A stretch of 64,000 bases of DNA from Kiloniella laminariae (GCF_027214005.1 NZ_JAPWGY010000002.1:434001-498000), one strand, 5' to 3'; shown: positions 42,419 to 51,014, numbered from the stretch's first letter. Notes: a model not told the origin generated them from the sequence alone. Numbers and translations: made by a program.

Positions 42419-43525
42419 TGGGGCGTCAAGAATTCGCTCAAGCTCACCGCATACTCTGCTGACATTGGCACGTGTCATTGTCGAGAAAAAGGGAACCCCA
42501 AAAACATGGTGATATAAATATTCACTCACAGGAAGTTTGCCGATACAACTCCGCCCAAACACTTGATTGCGATACAACTCATCTTCCCACCAGATCCTGG
42601 CTGCAACCTCAGCCCGTTCAAGTCCGTCAATAATTTTACGAGCAGGATAATCCCTGCTGACCAAATTCATTGTGCTTGTTGCTCCGGTTTCACCATTGTG
42701 AAACACTGAAAGCCCATCAATTTTGTATAAAAAATCATCATACCACGCCCGGACCTCAAACAATCTCTTTCTGATTTCGGGCCAGCGCTTCAGTTGCGCC
42801 AATCCTACTGCGGCATGAAATTCGCTCATCTTGGCGTTTACACCAAGTGACGACGCAACACGAGAGCCTGCAAATCCAAAAGACGTTGCATGTTTCAAAC
42901 GCACGAGTAAATCACTGTCACCGCTCAGCACCAGCCCCCCCTCACCAATCCCGAGCGACTTTGTTGCATGCAAACTGATAATTGTTGGCACTTTCCCTGG
43001 AGTGACCTTATCAAAAGAGGCCGCTGCATCAATTACAACGGGCAGCTTGTGTTTTGTCACGAACTCATCCCACTCCCGGGCATCAACCGGATAACCAAAA
43101 GGAGCCACAGGCAATACGACCCGAATTTGTCGGGAGGCCTTGCACAACAATGCTTCTTCTGCGATTTGAGGCGTGAGGACTCCGGTTATCGGGTCGACAT
43201 CGGCAAACAAAGGGATCAATCCTGCCGAAACCACGACTTGAGCTGTGGCAACAAAGGTCCAGGCAGGCAACAGGCAATAAGCCGGTTCGTCGAGCGGTTT
43301 TTCGCCCACCAGCAAGCGGAGCACCTCAGTTAAGGCCGCAGTCGCATTGCTCGCAGTAACAACTCCATTTTCGGACAGAGAAAATTTCTCGGCAATTAAC
43401 TTCTCAAACTCACACACCAAAGGGCCAAAATTACTATACTGGCCCGAGAGTTCTATTCTCTTCAAGAAAGGAACAAGCTCTTCTGTAGACGGGAAATCTG
43501 GCTGAAATAATGGCAGCATCGGCAC
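42377..43525 (-). CDS. DegT/DnrJ/EryC1/StrS-type PLP aminotransferase
   Basis: 382 residues. PLP-dependent sugar aminotransferase family: ASNATAALTEVLRLL near the N-terminus, PVVIDAAASFD (cofactor ring contact), PLP-lysine in TIISLHATKSLGIGEGGLVLS, and SSLGVNAKMSEFHAAVGLAQLKRW. Acts on nucleotide-linked keto sugars in the cytosol. Located between two flagellin genes, which suggests a role in making the sugar put on flagellin. Its C-terminus (after the ERILDAP segment) is encoded within the palindromic repeats of the flagellin control region, so its last residues may be poorly constrained. Confidence 0.9.
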   Translation of the reverse strand: MPMLPLFQPDFPSTEELVPFLKRIELSGQYSNFGPLVCEFEKLIAEKFSLSENGVVTASNATAALTEVLRLLVGEKPLDEPAYCLLPAWTFVATAQVVVSAGLIPLFADVDPITGVLTPQIAEEALLCKASRQIRVVLPVAPFGYPVDAREWDEFVTKHKLPVVIDAAASFDKVTPGKVPTIISLHATKSLGIGEGGLVLSGDSDLLVRLKHATSFGFAGSRVASSLGVNAKMSEFHAAVGLAQLKRWPEIRKRLFEVRAWYDDFLYKIDGLSVFHNGETGATSTMNLVSRDYPARKIIDGLERAEVAARIWWEDELYRNQVFGRSCIGKLPVSEYLYHHVFGVPFFSTMTRANVSRVCGELERILDAPARQQLPTGGCAGQ

Positions 43526-43611
43526 CTCACTGAGAGATTAATAAAATTCCCACAAGACATAAAGAATATACAGGCTAGCAACGATCCAAGGAAGGTGTTT
43601 ACCACAAAATG

Positions 43612-43643
43612 AAATGGAGGCCCCATACCTGGCACCTCCATTT
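43612..43643 (-). terminator. terminator of flagellin paralogue 2
   Basis: Stem AAATGGAGG / CCTCCATTT with a 14-base loop, about 28 bases beyond the flagellin stop and followed on the minus strand by CATTTTG. It separates the flagellin from the aminotransferase gene. Confidence 0.82.
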
Positions 43644-43670
43644 GAACCGAATGCAAAAGATCTGTTAGTG

Positions 43671-44537
43671 TTACTGCAATAGCGACAGTAACGTCTGAGG
43701 CAACTGGTTAGCTTGAGACAAGGCTGACACCGAAGCCTGAACCAATACTTGAGAAGAAACCAGCCTGCTTTGCTCCGCTGCCAGATCCACATCCATAACG
43801 GACGATTTGGCGGCATCGATATTTTCCTTCGATGTTGCAACCTGCTGCCCCCGGAACTCAAAGCGGGAAATGATTGACCCAAGGTTCGCCCGAGCTTCCG
43901 AGACCTCATTAATTGCCAAGTCGACAGATGCCATAGCTGTAGTAGCGGATGCCGCCGTTGACACAGAAGTGGCGCTGATTGCGGTCCCCCCTGTAGCAAG
44001 CGATCCAGCAGTAAAATCTGATGCTGTTGCAGAAAGTGATGCGATATTCACCGCAATAACGTCGGCTGTGGTAACGCCGACAAAGAAATTCACAGTACCG
44101 GCACCAAACTGCGTACCTGTTCCATCCAGCAGGGACTCTCCGTTAAAGCGGGTACTCGCAGCCATCCCAGATATTTCCGAAATCAACTGATTATACTCAG
44201 CATTAATAAATCCACGCTCAGTGTTTGTCGGCACACCAGAAAGGGACTGAGCGGCAAGAGACTTCATACGAATAAGAACATCGGCAATTCGCCCCAGGCC
44301 ACCATCAGCGACCTGCATGACAGCAGCACCTTGCGCCGCATTGACAGAAGCCTGCTGCAGCACCGAACTATCTGCGCGCAATCTTGTTCCAATTGCCAGA
44401 CCTGCTGCATCATCAGCAGCAGTAACAATACGTGAGCCACTCGCCAGTTTGGAGATAGCTTTTCCGGAAGCGGTCGAGTTTGCGTTCAAAAAACGCAGCG
44501 CCGAGTTCGCAGCAGTGTTTGTTGTAATCGTAGGCAT
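43671..44537 (-). CDS. flagellin, short type (paralogue 2)
   Basis: 288 residues from the ATG at 44537 (MPTITTNTAANSALRFLNANS), preceded by GAAAGGAAAG; a longer frame would run through the promoter and leader. Same D0/D1-only architecture as paralogue 1 and near-identical termini (NIDAAKSSVMDVDLAAEQSRLVSSQVLVQASVSALSQANQLPQTLLSLLQ). The central part is richer in Ala/Ser/Thr and about 20 residues longer. It has its own sigma-54 promoter, leader hairpin and terminator, so the two flagellins can be expressed independently. Confidence 0.96.
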   Translation of the reverse strand: MPTITTNTAANSALRFLNANSTASGKAISKLASGSRIVTAADDAAGLAIGTRLRADSSVLQQASVNAAQGAAVMQVADGGLGRIADVLIRMKSLAAQSLSGVPTNTERGFINAEYNQLISEISGMAASTRFNGESLLDGTGTQFGAGTVNFFVGVTTADVIAVNIASLSATASDFTAGSLATGGTAISATSVSTAASATTAMASVDLAINEVSEARANLGSIISRFEFRGQQVATSKENIDAAKSSVMDVDLAAEQSRLVSSQVLVQASVSALSQANQLPQTLLSLLQ

Positions 44538-44564
44538 TTTCTTTCCTTTCACATTCGGCTCAAC

Positions 44565-44585
44565 GGAATAGCCTCCTGCTATCCC
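44565..44585 (-). promoter_or_regulatory. AGGAG-loop hairpin in the leader of flagellin paralogue 2 (candidate CsrA site)
   Basis: On the minus strand, an 8-bp stem (one G-U pair) GGGATAGC / GCTATTCC closes the 5-base loop AGGAG, the same loop as the best hairpin of the other flagellin leader although stem sequences differ. It lies 27 bases before the start codon. A second hairpin without GGA (CCGCA/TGCGG) lies next to it at 44587-44601. Confidence 0.68.
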
Positions 44586-44624
44586 ACCGCAAGCAATGCG
44601 GCACTTTGTTGATTTCGACATTAC

Positions 44625-44642
44625 TAAGCAATAGGCGTGCCA
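44625..44642 (-). promoter_or_regulatory. sigma-54 promoter of flagellin paralogue 2
   Basis: Minus strand TGGCAC-N5-TTGCTT: a perfect -24/-12 match with correct spacing. The predicted start is near 44617, leaving an 80-base leader. No clear copy of the GGCAATTnTTGCC repeat is seen upstream, in contrast to the other flagellin. Confidence 0.9.
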
Positions 44643-44959
44643 GTTAATTTTATTAAATAAATTCAATATTTTATGGGATATTTCACTTACATTTCCTACA
44701 TAAAACAGGGAACTTATTCATAGGGAAGAAGACATTTTTTACCCCCTTAGAGGAAAACAATTCCTATCAACGTTAATAAACCAGCCCTAATTGACCAAAC
44801 GGGAAACCCAACTCAGAACAGGATCGAGATGAATCTTTTATCTACAGAAGCATTGGCAAAAAAGAAGTCACTGAAATCGTGAAGAAACTTGGAAATCGGG
44901 AAGAAACTTGCGACAATAGATACAAAGGCCCACAAGGATAAGGCAAAGGTACCGAACAC
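44643..44959. other. divergent spacer between flagellin 2 and rmlA
   Basis: An AT-rich region of about 320 bases. No gene seen. It presumably holds the activator site of the flagellin promoter and the rmlA promoter. The only weak palindrome noted is GGAAAACAATTCC near 44753. Confidence 0.4.
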
Positions 44960-45829
44960 ATGATCAGACGAGGCATAATTCTCGCAGGGGGCACCGGCAC
45001 CAGGCTCAAACCGCTTACAGATGTGGTCTGCAAGCAGCTCTTGCCGGTTTACGACAAACCCATGCTCCACTACCCCCTCGCCACACTCATGTTGCTGGGC
45101 ATCAAAGAGATCCTGATCATCAGCACTCCTAAAGACCTGCCTGCGATAAAAGCCAATCTCGGGGATGGCAGTGATTACGGTATCTCCCTTCAATATGCAG
45201 AACAGAAAGAGCCAAGAGGTTTGCCTGATGCTTTCATCATCGGTGCTGATTTTATCGGACAGGAACCGGTCTGCCTTATTCTCGGGGACAACATCCTCTA
45301 TTGGGGACAGCTCAAAATGGTTTGGGGTGACTGCCTGAATCTAACAGAGGGTGCCTACATTGTAGGCGCCAGAACAAGAAACCCCGAACAGTTTGGCGTT
45401 ATCGAATACGATACAGACAATAACGTTCTCTCGATTGAGGAGAAACCCGAGAACCCAAAATCCAGCATTGCGGCCATCGGTCTGTACTTTTACGATAACC
45501 AGGTCGTAAAACTCGCAAGAGAACTAGAACCCTCTCCACGTGGCGAGCTTGAAATTACCGATTTAAACAATGTCTATCTCAAAGCAGGAAAGCTGAAAGC
45601 GACATTCCTTTCTCGGGGGTCAACCTGGCTTGACGCAGGAACAGTTACTTCTCTGATGGATGCCTCGAATTTTTTTAAAATCATCGAAGACCGCCAAGGC
45701 ATCAAAATCTGCTGCCTCGAAGAAGTCGCCTTCAACATGAAATATATTACTAAAGAGCAATTAAGAAAGAAGGCAACACAGTACCAAAAAAGCCAATATG
45801 GCGAATACCTCATCAAGCTCCTGTATTAA
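44960..45829 (+). CDS. rmlA: glucose-1-phosphate thymidylyltransferase
   Basis: 289 residues. It makes dTDP-glucose from dTTP and glucose 1-phosphate. Nucleotide-binding start RGIILAGGTGTRLKPLTDVVCKQLLPVYDKPMLHYPLATLMLLGIKEILIIST, then YAEQKEPRGLPDAFIIGADFI, LILGDNILY, EEKPENPKSSIAAIGLYFYD and SRGSTWLDAGTVTSLMDAS, as in RmlA/RfbA. The partner genes rmlB, rmlC and rmlD are not in the window. With the DegT-type aminotransferase nearby, a dTDP-amino sugar for flagellin is likely, with the 4,6-dehydratase encoded elsewhere. Confidence 0.94.
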   Translation: MIRRGIILAGGTGTRLKPLTDVVCKQLLPVYDKPMLHYPLATLMLLGIKEILIISTPKDLPAIKANLGDGSDYGISLQYAEQKEPRGLPDAFIIGADFIGQEPVCLILGDNILYWGQLKMVWGDCLNLTEGAYIVGARTRNPEQFGVIEYDTDNNVLSIEEKPENPKSSIAAIGLYFYDNQVVKLARELEPSPRGELEITDLNNVYLKAGKLKATFLSRGSTWLDAGTVTSLMDASNFFKIIEDRQGIKICCLEEVAFNMKYITKEQLRKKATQYQKSQYGEYLIKLLY

Positions 45830-46015
45830 CGCTGCACTCAAGGAAGCAGGATTTTTCTGTACTCTGGCCGCTGTTACGCGACAGCCCTCCCCACTCACAT
45901 TTCTTACACGGCAATTTTGTCATCATCGGGCAAAACTTCCCGGCACACTTTACCTAAAGCCAAAGAACATTAAAAATTTATCTTTTAATACAACAGGTTA
46001 AATCAAGTGAAAAAA

Positions 46016-46032
46016 TGGCCCAAGCTTTGCAT
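46016..46032 (+). promoter_or_regulatory. sigma-54 promoter of the fliS2-fliK-flgD-flgE operon
   Basis: TGGCCC-N5-TTGCAT: GG and GC are 10 bases apart and the -12 element is perfect; the -24 element has C for A at its fifth base. The predicted start is near 46041. Two GGCAA-containing elements (45910-45921 and 45929-45941) lie about 75-105 bases upstream and may be degenerate activator sites. Confidence 0.75.
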
Positions 46033-46076
46033 AACTATTCGGGAGATTTTATCACTCGAGATAGATTGGATGTAAA

Positions 46077-46514
46077 ATGCAGTGGCAGCCAGGAAATACA
46101 GCAACAGGTTTGAGCAGCATGGACACCTCGCCCAGCGAAGTCCTGATGTTGATCAATCAGGTTATCAATGCCCTCGGCGAAGCCAAGGAAGCTGTCACCA
46201 CACTCCAGATCGAAAAACGCTTCAATGCAACAATGAAGGCAACAGCCCTCATGGACAGTATTGAACAGGAGATGAAAGCAGACATCTCTGAAGGAGTACG
46301 AAGCGCCTTTACCCAGACCTATCTCAGTCTGATCGCCAACATGACCAGAACCAATGTAAAGAACGATCTGGCTTCTGCCAGAGAAGCCCTCGCATTGATG
46401 ATCTCGTTCCGGCAGATCTGGACAACATTATACCCTTCTCTGGAGGAAGAATGTTTTGCCTGGCCACATTCGGCTTTGCAGAAACACCAACGCTCCGGAT
46501 TACATCTGGCATAG
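46077..46514 (+). CDS. second, diverged FliS-like protein
   Basis: 145 residues. The central part follows the FliS pattern: TSPSEVLMLINQVINALGEAKEAVTTLQIEKRFNATMKATALMDSIEQEM...YLSLIANMTRTNVKNDLASAREALALMISFRQIWTTLYP, matching the SP..lv.MLY.g......A......e.......A..ii..L arrangement and the late ...R.W... helix. The conserved N-terminal Tyr-containing segment of FliS is absent. It heads the fliK-flgD-flgE operon, 16 bases before fliK, so it may serve a hook-stage substrate rather than flagellin. Confidence 0.65.
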   Translation: MQWQPGNTATGLSSMDTSPSEVLMLINQVINALGEAKEAVTTLQIEKRFNATMKATALMDSIEQEMKADISEGVRSAFTQTYLSLIANMTRTNVKNDLASAREALALMISFRQIWTTLYPSLEEECFAWPHSALQKHQRSGLHLA

Positions 46515-46529
46515 GTCAAGGACAGGCAG

Positions 46530-48023
46530 ATGAACAACTATTCAATTGAGACCAATCGCACCACGTCACCCCAGGCCGCGGGCAAAGCTGCCCAGTCGAC
46601 GCAGGCTTCACAAGCCGCACAGGCCTTTAGTGACTTTCTCAGTGGCACGAAGACTACAGCAAAAACACCAGTGGCATCCCCCGTTCTGAAGCACGACACA
46701 GCAGCACTCAACCAGCTGTTCAACAAACCGACGTGGCATTTGGAACAGGATGCTTCATCAAACCGCGATGACAGAAGACTTCGTGAATCCTCCGAAACTC
46801 ATCGTGGCCGGAAAAACGTAACTCATGATGAGGAAGATAAATCTGCCTCTCTCAACGAGAAGACAGAAATCGCCCCAGAGGAACAGACCGAGAAATCTGT
46901 AGAAAGCCAGGCTGAAGAACGTCCTCGGGAAGAAAGATCTGCCCGGCAAAATGAGTCCGAGACAAAAACACCTGATGTTGTAGCCGTCGAAACGGCCAAA
47001 GCCCAGGTCTCAGATCCCGCAGTTGGTCAGGGCCGGATATCCGCTGTTCAAACGGCTGCGGTTCCAGGCGGCCCTACACAACAGACAGCACAGGCTCCTC
47101 AGCAGCTTCCTTCTGGAACAGCTGTTACCCAGGGTGACACAACAGCTGCTGGGAAAGCTGCTACCCCTTCGGTTCAGGTAACCCAGGCGGCGGTCACATC
47201 CCAACCAACAAGTAACCTGACTGCTGCAGCCAGCGTCTCGGCGATAAACACATCAGAGACGACGACAGCGGCGACCGCTGGCGCAGCCGCACAGAGTAAC
47301 AATGGGAAAAGCACCTCTGCCTTAGCTGGTCCAGAAACAGGCGCAGCCAAAACAGCTTCTCAGGGCCCCAACCCACAGGCTGTCATGGCCAATACATCTG
47401 GACAGGGGACCAACAACAACGCCCAATCGCAGAATGGTAACAACCTTGCGCGCACAGAGATTGGCGCAGCCGCTGGTGCCAAACCTGCTTCGACAACAAC
47501 AGCCGTCAATGGCTTTACCGAAACTTTGCACAATGCGACACGGACAGCTGGCGCCTCTGGATTGACAACAGAACTGAAGCCGCAAAAGACGCTGAACGTC
47601 ACCGCATCGGACCAGCTATCAATATCCATCAAGAAAGCAGTTGGAGAGAATAAAGACAGTATTTCAATCAAACTGCACCCCTCTGAACTCGGACGAGTTG
47701 ATGTGAAACTTGAAATTGCCGAGAACGGTGTCATGAAAGCCATGATCAGTGCTGAACGTCCTGATACGCTGGATTTGCTGCAAAGAGATTCACGCCTGCT
47801 TGAAAAAGCCCTTCAGGATGCTGGCTTGAAAACAGACGGCCAGAGCCTGAGCTTCAATCTCAAGCAAAATGGCGATCAGAACGGTGCATCGGGTGACCGC
47901 AGTGCCTTTGCCGCCAGCCAAGATGACAGCCAAAGCTCAGACACTGATATGGCAGAAAACGACCTGCCACAACAAAACCCCATTGTCTCAAGGCACGATG
48001 GCGACCTGGACATCAGTATTTAA
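46530..48023 (+). CDS. fliK: flagellar hook-length control protein FliK
   Basis: 497 residues. The first 340 are Gln/Ala/Thr/Ser-rich and look disordered, acting as the molecular ruler. The C-terminal switch domain is conserved: ISIKLHPSELGRVDVKLEIAENGVMKAMISAERPDTLDLLQRDSRLLEKALQDAGLKTDGQSLSFNL. Secreted during hook growth; its C-terminus contacts FlhB to change substrate class. Directly upstream of flgD and flgE, the usual place. Confidence 0.93.
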   Translation: MNNYSIETNRTTSPQAAGKAAQSTQASQAAQAFSDFLSGTKTTAKTPVASPVLKHDTAALNQLFNKPTWHLEQDASSNRDDRRLRESSETHRGRKNVTHDEEDKSASLNEKTEIAPEEQTEKSVESQAEERPREERSARQNESETKTPDVVAVETAKAQVSDPAVGQGRISAVQTAAVPGGPTQQTAQAPQQLPSGTAVTQGDTTAAGKAATPSVQVTQAAVTSQPTSNLTAAASVSAINTSETTTAATAGAAAQSNNGKSTSALAGPETGAAKTASQGPNPQAVMANTSGQGTNNNAQSQNGNNLARTEIGAAAGAKPASTTTAVNGFTETLHNATRTAGASGLTTELKPQKTLNVTASDQLSISIKKAVGENKDSISIKLHPSELGRVDVKLEIAENGVMKAMISAERPDTLDLLQRDSRLLEKALQDAGLKTDGQSLSFNLKQNGDQNGASGDRSAFAASQDDSQSSDTDMAENDLPQQNPIVSRHDGDLDISI

Positions 48024-48044
48024 CCGAAGGACGGGAGAAAAACC

Positions 48045-48746
48045 ATGGATACAGCAGTACAAGGCCCCGCCCCGGTAAATGGCGTCACCTACAAGAACAC
48101 GAGTGATTCAGGTTCTCTCACTGGTGGAACCTCGCTGAACAGTACATTCGACATGTTCCTCAAGCTCTTGACGACACAACTCAAGAACCAGGATCCTTTG
48201 AATCCGACAGACAACAATGAATTCGTCAATCAGCTTACCCAGTTCTCACAAACTGAGGCCGCGCTGAACACAAATACCAAACTGGACAGCCTGATTGCCC
48301 TTCAGGGCAACAGTCAGCTGAGTTCTGCACTGGGGTATGTCGGCAATGTTATCAAGGCAGACAGCATTGTCCTTAATCTGGACGACAGTGGCGCAGATAT
48401 TGCCTACGCCCTGACAGGAAATTCTGCAAAAACAGAGATCAAGATTATTGACGCTACTGGCAAAACGGTTCGGGTTCTCAACGGCTCCTTGACAGCCGGG
48501 CAGCACGAGATCCACTGGGATGGAAACGATGAAAGCGGCAATCCTCTGGAAAAAGGCCTCTATGGTTTTGCCGTTGTCGCAACTGACAGTGATGACAAGG
48601 TCATTCAGACAGCTCAGGGAATCAAGGGCACTGTCACTGGCGTTCAAATGAGCAATGGCACTGTTGTCCTGAATTTGGGCGAAGTCGAAATTCCGCTTGA
48701 AAATGTTCAGGCCGTTCTCCAGAAACCCGCGAGCGGGAGTAGCTGA
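48045..48746 (+). CDS. flgD: hook assembly scaffold FlgD
   Basis: 233 residues. N-terminal export/cap region with the motif FDMFLKLLTTQLKNQDPLNPTDNNEFVNQLTQFSQTEAALNTNTKLDSL, then a FlgD Ig-like/Tudor part (ALTGNSAKTEIKIIDATGKTVRVLNGSLTAGQHEIHWDGNDESGNPLEKGLYGFAVVATD). Its stop codon is followed after one base by a 29-codon open frame that leads into flgE. Confidence 0.95.
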   Translation: MDTAVQGPAPVNGVTYKNTSDSGSLTGGTSLNSTFDMFLKLLTTQLKNQDPLNPTDNNEFVNQLTQFSQTEAALNTNTKLDSLIALQGNSQLSSALGYVGNVIKADSIVLNLDDSGADIAYALTGNSAKTEIKIIDATGKTVRVLNGSLTAGQHEIHWDGNDESGNPLEKGLYGFAVVATDSDDKVIQTAQGIKGTVTGVQMSNGTVVLNLGEVEIPLENVQAVLQKPASGSS

Positions 48747-48747
48747 G

Positions 48748-48837
48748 ATGAACACACACACACACCCCGTTAATAACCCTGCAACAGGCTCAGAGGGCCT
48801 CGCGACGACTTTCACGCATAGGGAGATTGGATCATGA
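48748..48837 (+). CDS. 29-codon open frame coupling flgD to flgE
   Basis: It starts one base after the flgD stop (TGAGATG) and ends in an ATGA overlap with the flgE start. It encodes a polar peptide beginning MNTHTHPVNNP with no recognised family. The exact fit between the two genes suggests translational coupling across what would otherwise be an 87-base gap. Whether the peptide itself has a function is unknown. Confidence 0.4.
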   Translation: MNTHTHPVNNPATGSEGLATTFTHREIGS

Positions 48838-50501
48838 GTATTTACGGTGCCCTCTATTCAGGTGTATCAGGGCTTTCCGCCCAGAGTAACGCCATGGGGA
48901 TGATTTCAGATAACATCTCCAACGTGAATACCATTGGCTACAAAGGTGTTTCGGCCCGGTTCTCCACCCTGGTCGCCCAGTCTGCCAGTCAGACGAAGTA
49001 TTCGCCCGGTGGCGTCCGTTCGGCCCCCCTTCGTAACATAGACAAGCAAGGACAGCTTCAGGCAACAGCAGCTGCCACTGACCTGGCCGTGGCCGGGAAT
49101 GGTTTCTTTGTTGTTAGTGACCGTGCTGCAGCTGGCACCAACACCCAGTACCTCTTCACCCGTGCAGGATCGTTCCGACCTGATGCCAGCGGTGATCTGG
49201 TCAATGCTGGCGGATATTATCTCCAGGGATGGCCGATCACTACCGGCTCCACTCCGCCAACAAGTGCGGCCACAACCGCAGGCCTGTCAACGGTCAATAT
49301 ATCGAACCTGAATGGTGCAGCTCGCCCGACAACAAACCTCGAACTGGGGCTCAACCTGCCCTCGACTGGCGCAGTTCCTGTGGCCTCGACTGGCGTCTCC
49401 ATGCAAGCCAACCTTTCCAGTACAGCCCTTGTAGGGGCGACAGAAACGGTTTCAACTGTTGTCTATGACTCCTTGGGGAATGCCCAGACTACGTCATTTC
49501 TCTGGACAAAAACAGCTGCTGATCAATGGTCGGTAACGCCTCAAAACCCCACCATCAACGGGGTGGCAAGTGGTAGTGTCGTCGGTGGACCCTATGTTGT
49601 AAACTTTAACCCGGGCACAGGGTTGCCAGATGCTCCGGTGCCTGCAGTTACACCGACGTACACCTGGAACTCCGGTGCGGCGGTTTCTCCTTTGACCGTC
49701 GATATTGGTTCAGCAGGCAGTACCAACCGCATGACCCAGATCGGTACAGTCTTTAACGCAACCCAGATCCTCCAGGTTGGCGGAACAGCACCAGCAGAAC
49801 ACACCGCAACAGTCCAGGTGTTTGACGATCTGGGTAACGCCCACAACATGGATCTGCTCTTTAGAAAAACCGGTTCAAACACCTGGGAAATGTTCCCCCA
49901 GAACCCGACTCTTAATGGTGCAAGCAGTGGTACAGTAACACCTGCGATCCGAACCATTACCTTTGCCAGTGGACGCCCTGCGACAATCACCATGCCAGAT
50001 CTGCAGATTGCCTGGAATCCCACCATCGGTGCAGCAGCCAGTACCATTGCCCTTGACCCTGGTACTATTGGACAGGCCGATGGGATCACCCAGTTCAGTG
50101 GGAACTTTGTCGTCACCCAGATCGAGCAGGATGGTGTGACCTTCGGAAACTTCCGTGGTGTCTCGATCAGTGACGAAGGTATCGTTACTGCCCTGTTTGA
50201 TAACGGAGAACAGCTTGATATATCCCAGCTTCCCCTTGCCCTGTTTCCAAACCCCAACGGATTGGAAGGTAGAACCGGGAACGCATATAGCCCAACCTCT
50301 GAGTCCGGAAACTTCCTGTTGAACCGTCCCAAAATCGGGGGGGCAGGCTTGCTGGCTTCAGCCTCGCTTGAAGCTTCCAACATCGATCTTGCTGAAGAAT
50401 TCACCAACATGATCGTCACACAACGCGCCTATTCAGCCAGTGCAAAAATTATCACAACTGCTGACGAGATGCTGGATGAACTGATCAGAATCGCCAGATA
50501 A
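48834..50501 (+). CDS. flgE: flagellar hook protein FlgE
   Basis: 555 residues. N-terminal SIYGALYSGVSGLSAQSNAMGMISDNISNVNTIGYKGVSARFSTLV is hook-type. The middle DLAVAGNGFFVV and long Thr/Ala-rich domains follow, then the C-terminal LEASNIDLAEEFTNMIVTQRAYSASAKIITTADEMLDELIRIAR. Within the middle, two related segments (NAQTTSFLWTKT...PQNPTINGVASG and NAHNMDLLFRKT...PQNPTLNGASSG) are an internal duplication. Followed by a strong terminator. Confidence 0.96.
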   Translation: MSIYGALYSGVSGLSAQSNAMGMISDNISNVNTIGYKGVSARFSTLVAQSASQTKYSPGGVRSAPLRNIDKQGQLQATAAATDLAVAGNGFFVVSDRAAAGTNTQYLFTRAGSFRPDASGDLVNAGGYYLQGWPITTGSTPPTSAATTAGLSTVNISNLNGAARPTTNLELGLNLPSTGAVPVASTGVSMQANLSSTALVGATETVSTVVYDSLGNAQTTSFLWTKTAADQWSVTPQNPTINGVASGSVVGGPYVVNFNPGTGLPDAPVPAVTPTYTWNSGAAVSPLTVDIGSAGSTNRMTQIGTVFNATQILQVGGTAPAEHTATVQVFDDLGNAHNMDLLFRKTGSNTWEMFPQNPTLNGASSGTVTPAIRTITFASGRPATITMPDLQIAWNPTIGAAASTIALDPGTIGQADGITQFSGNFVVTQIEQDGVTFGNFRGVSISDEGIVTALFDNGEQLDISQLPLALFPNPNGLEGRTGNAYSPTSESGNFLLNRPKIGGAGLLASASLEASNIDLAEEFTNMIVTQRAYSASAKIITTADEMLDELIRIAR

Positions 50502-50533
50502 AAAGTAAGCTAAGATTTATAAAATATATTTTC

Positions 50534-50567
50534 AAGCGGTCACTCCTGGCGAGTGGCCGCTTTTTTG
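50534..50567 (+). terminator. terminator after flgE
   Basis: Stem AAGCGGTCACTC / GAGTGGCCGCTT (one T-G pair) with loop CTGGC, followed by a T run. It lies 33 bases after the flgE stop and closes the fliS2-fliK-flgD-flgE operon. Confidence 0.93.
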
Positions 50568-50708
50568 TACCTAGATCTTTGTGTTCAAAGATAAAAAATA
50601 AAATACATAAAATTTAAGATAAATTGTCTAAATTATTGATATTAATAGTTTTTCAATATCCATGCGTTAAAAAGGTCCTGCTATTCGATAGAACCGGAGA
50701 CCGACACG

Positions 50709-51014
50709 ATGCCGTCTAGCAGCTTAAAGCGACGGGCAGCTGTTTCAGATACAACAACTTTGCCACTCTCACTCGACGACCTTCCTCCCCCAGAAACCAA
50801 ACGCTGGGTGATCCGGCGCAAGGCTCAGGTAGTCGCAGGTGTACGGACAGGCCTGATCAGCCTTGAAGATGCCTGCAAGCGATACAAGCTGTCGCTGGAA
50901 GAGTTTCTCTCCTGGCAGAGACTTATTGAAAATCACGGTTTACGCGGCTTGAGGACAACGCGTCTTCAGCAATACAGAAACGACGCAGAAACAAAATCTT
51001 CGGCTAAAATCTGA
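50709..51014 (+). CDS. sciP: SciP-like CtrA inhibitor (DUF1153)
   Basis: 101 residues. The DUF1153 domain LPPPETKRWVIRRKAQVVAGVRTGLISLEDACKRYKLSLEEFLSWQRLIENHGLRGLRTTRLQQYR is nearly the family consensus and contains a helix-turn-helix. In Caulobacter, SciP binds CtrA and DNA and stops CtrA-driven transcription. Its place between the flagellar operons and its partner cckA in the same window fit this. In Caulobacter, too, sciP lies near flagellar genes. AT-rich DNA precedes it. Confidence 0.92.
   Translation: MPSSSLKRRAAVSDTTTLPLSLDDLPPPETKRWVIRRKAQVVAGVRTGLISLEDACKRYKLSLEEFLSWQRLIENHGLRGLRTTRLQQYRNDAETKSSAKI

Noticed and set aside
46560-47560. Low-complexity Ala/Gln/Thr region of fliK as a DNA repeat array
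   Set aside because: The repetition is at the level of amino-acid composition without a periodic DNA unit; such ruler regions are normal in FliK.
49592-50419. 275-residue minus-strand open frame within flgE
   Set aside because: Antisense to a well-conserved gene, with no ribosome site or family similarity.
50709-51014. Transposase-type helix-turn-helix fragment
   Set aside because: The HTH belongs to a full-length DUF1153/SciP protein; no insertion-sequence ends or other transposase parts are nearby.
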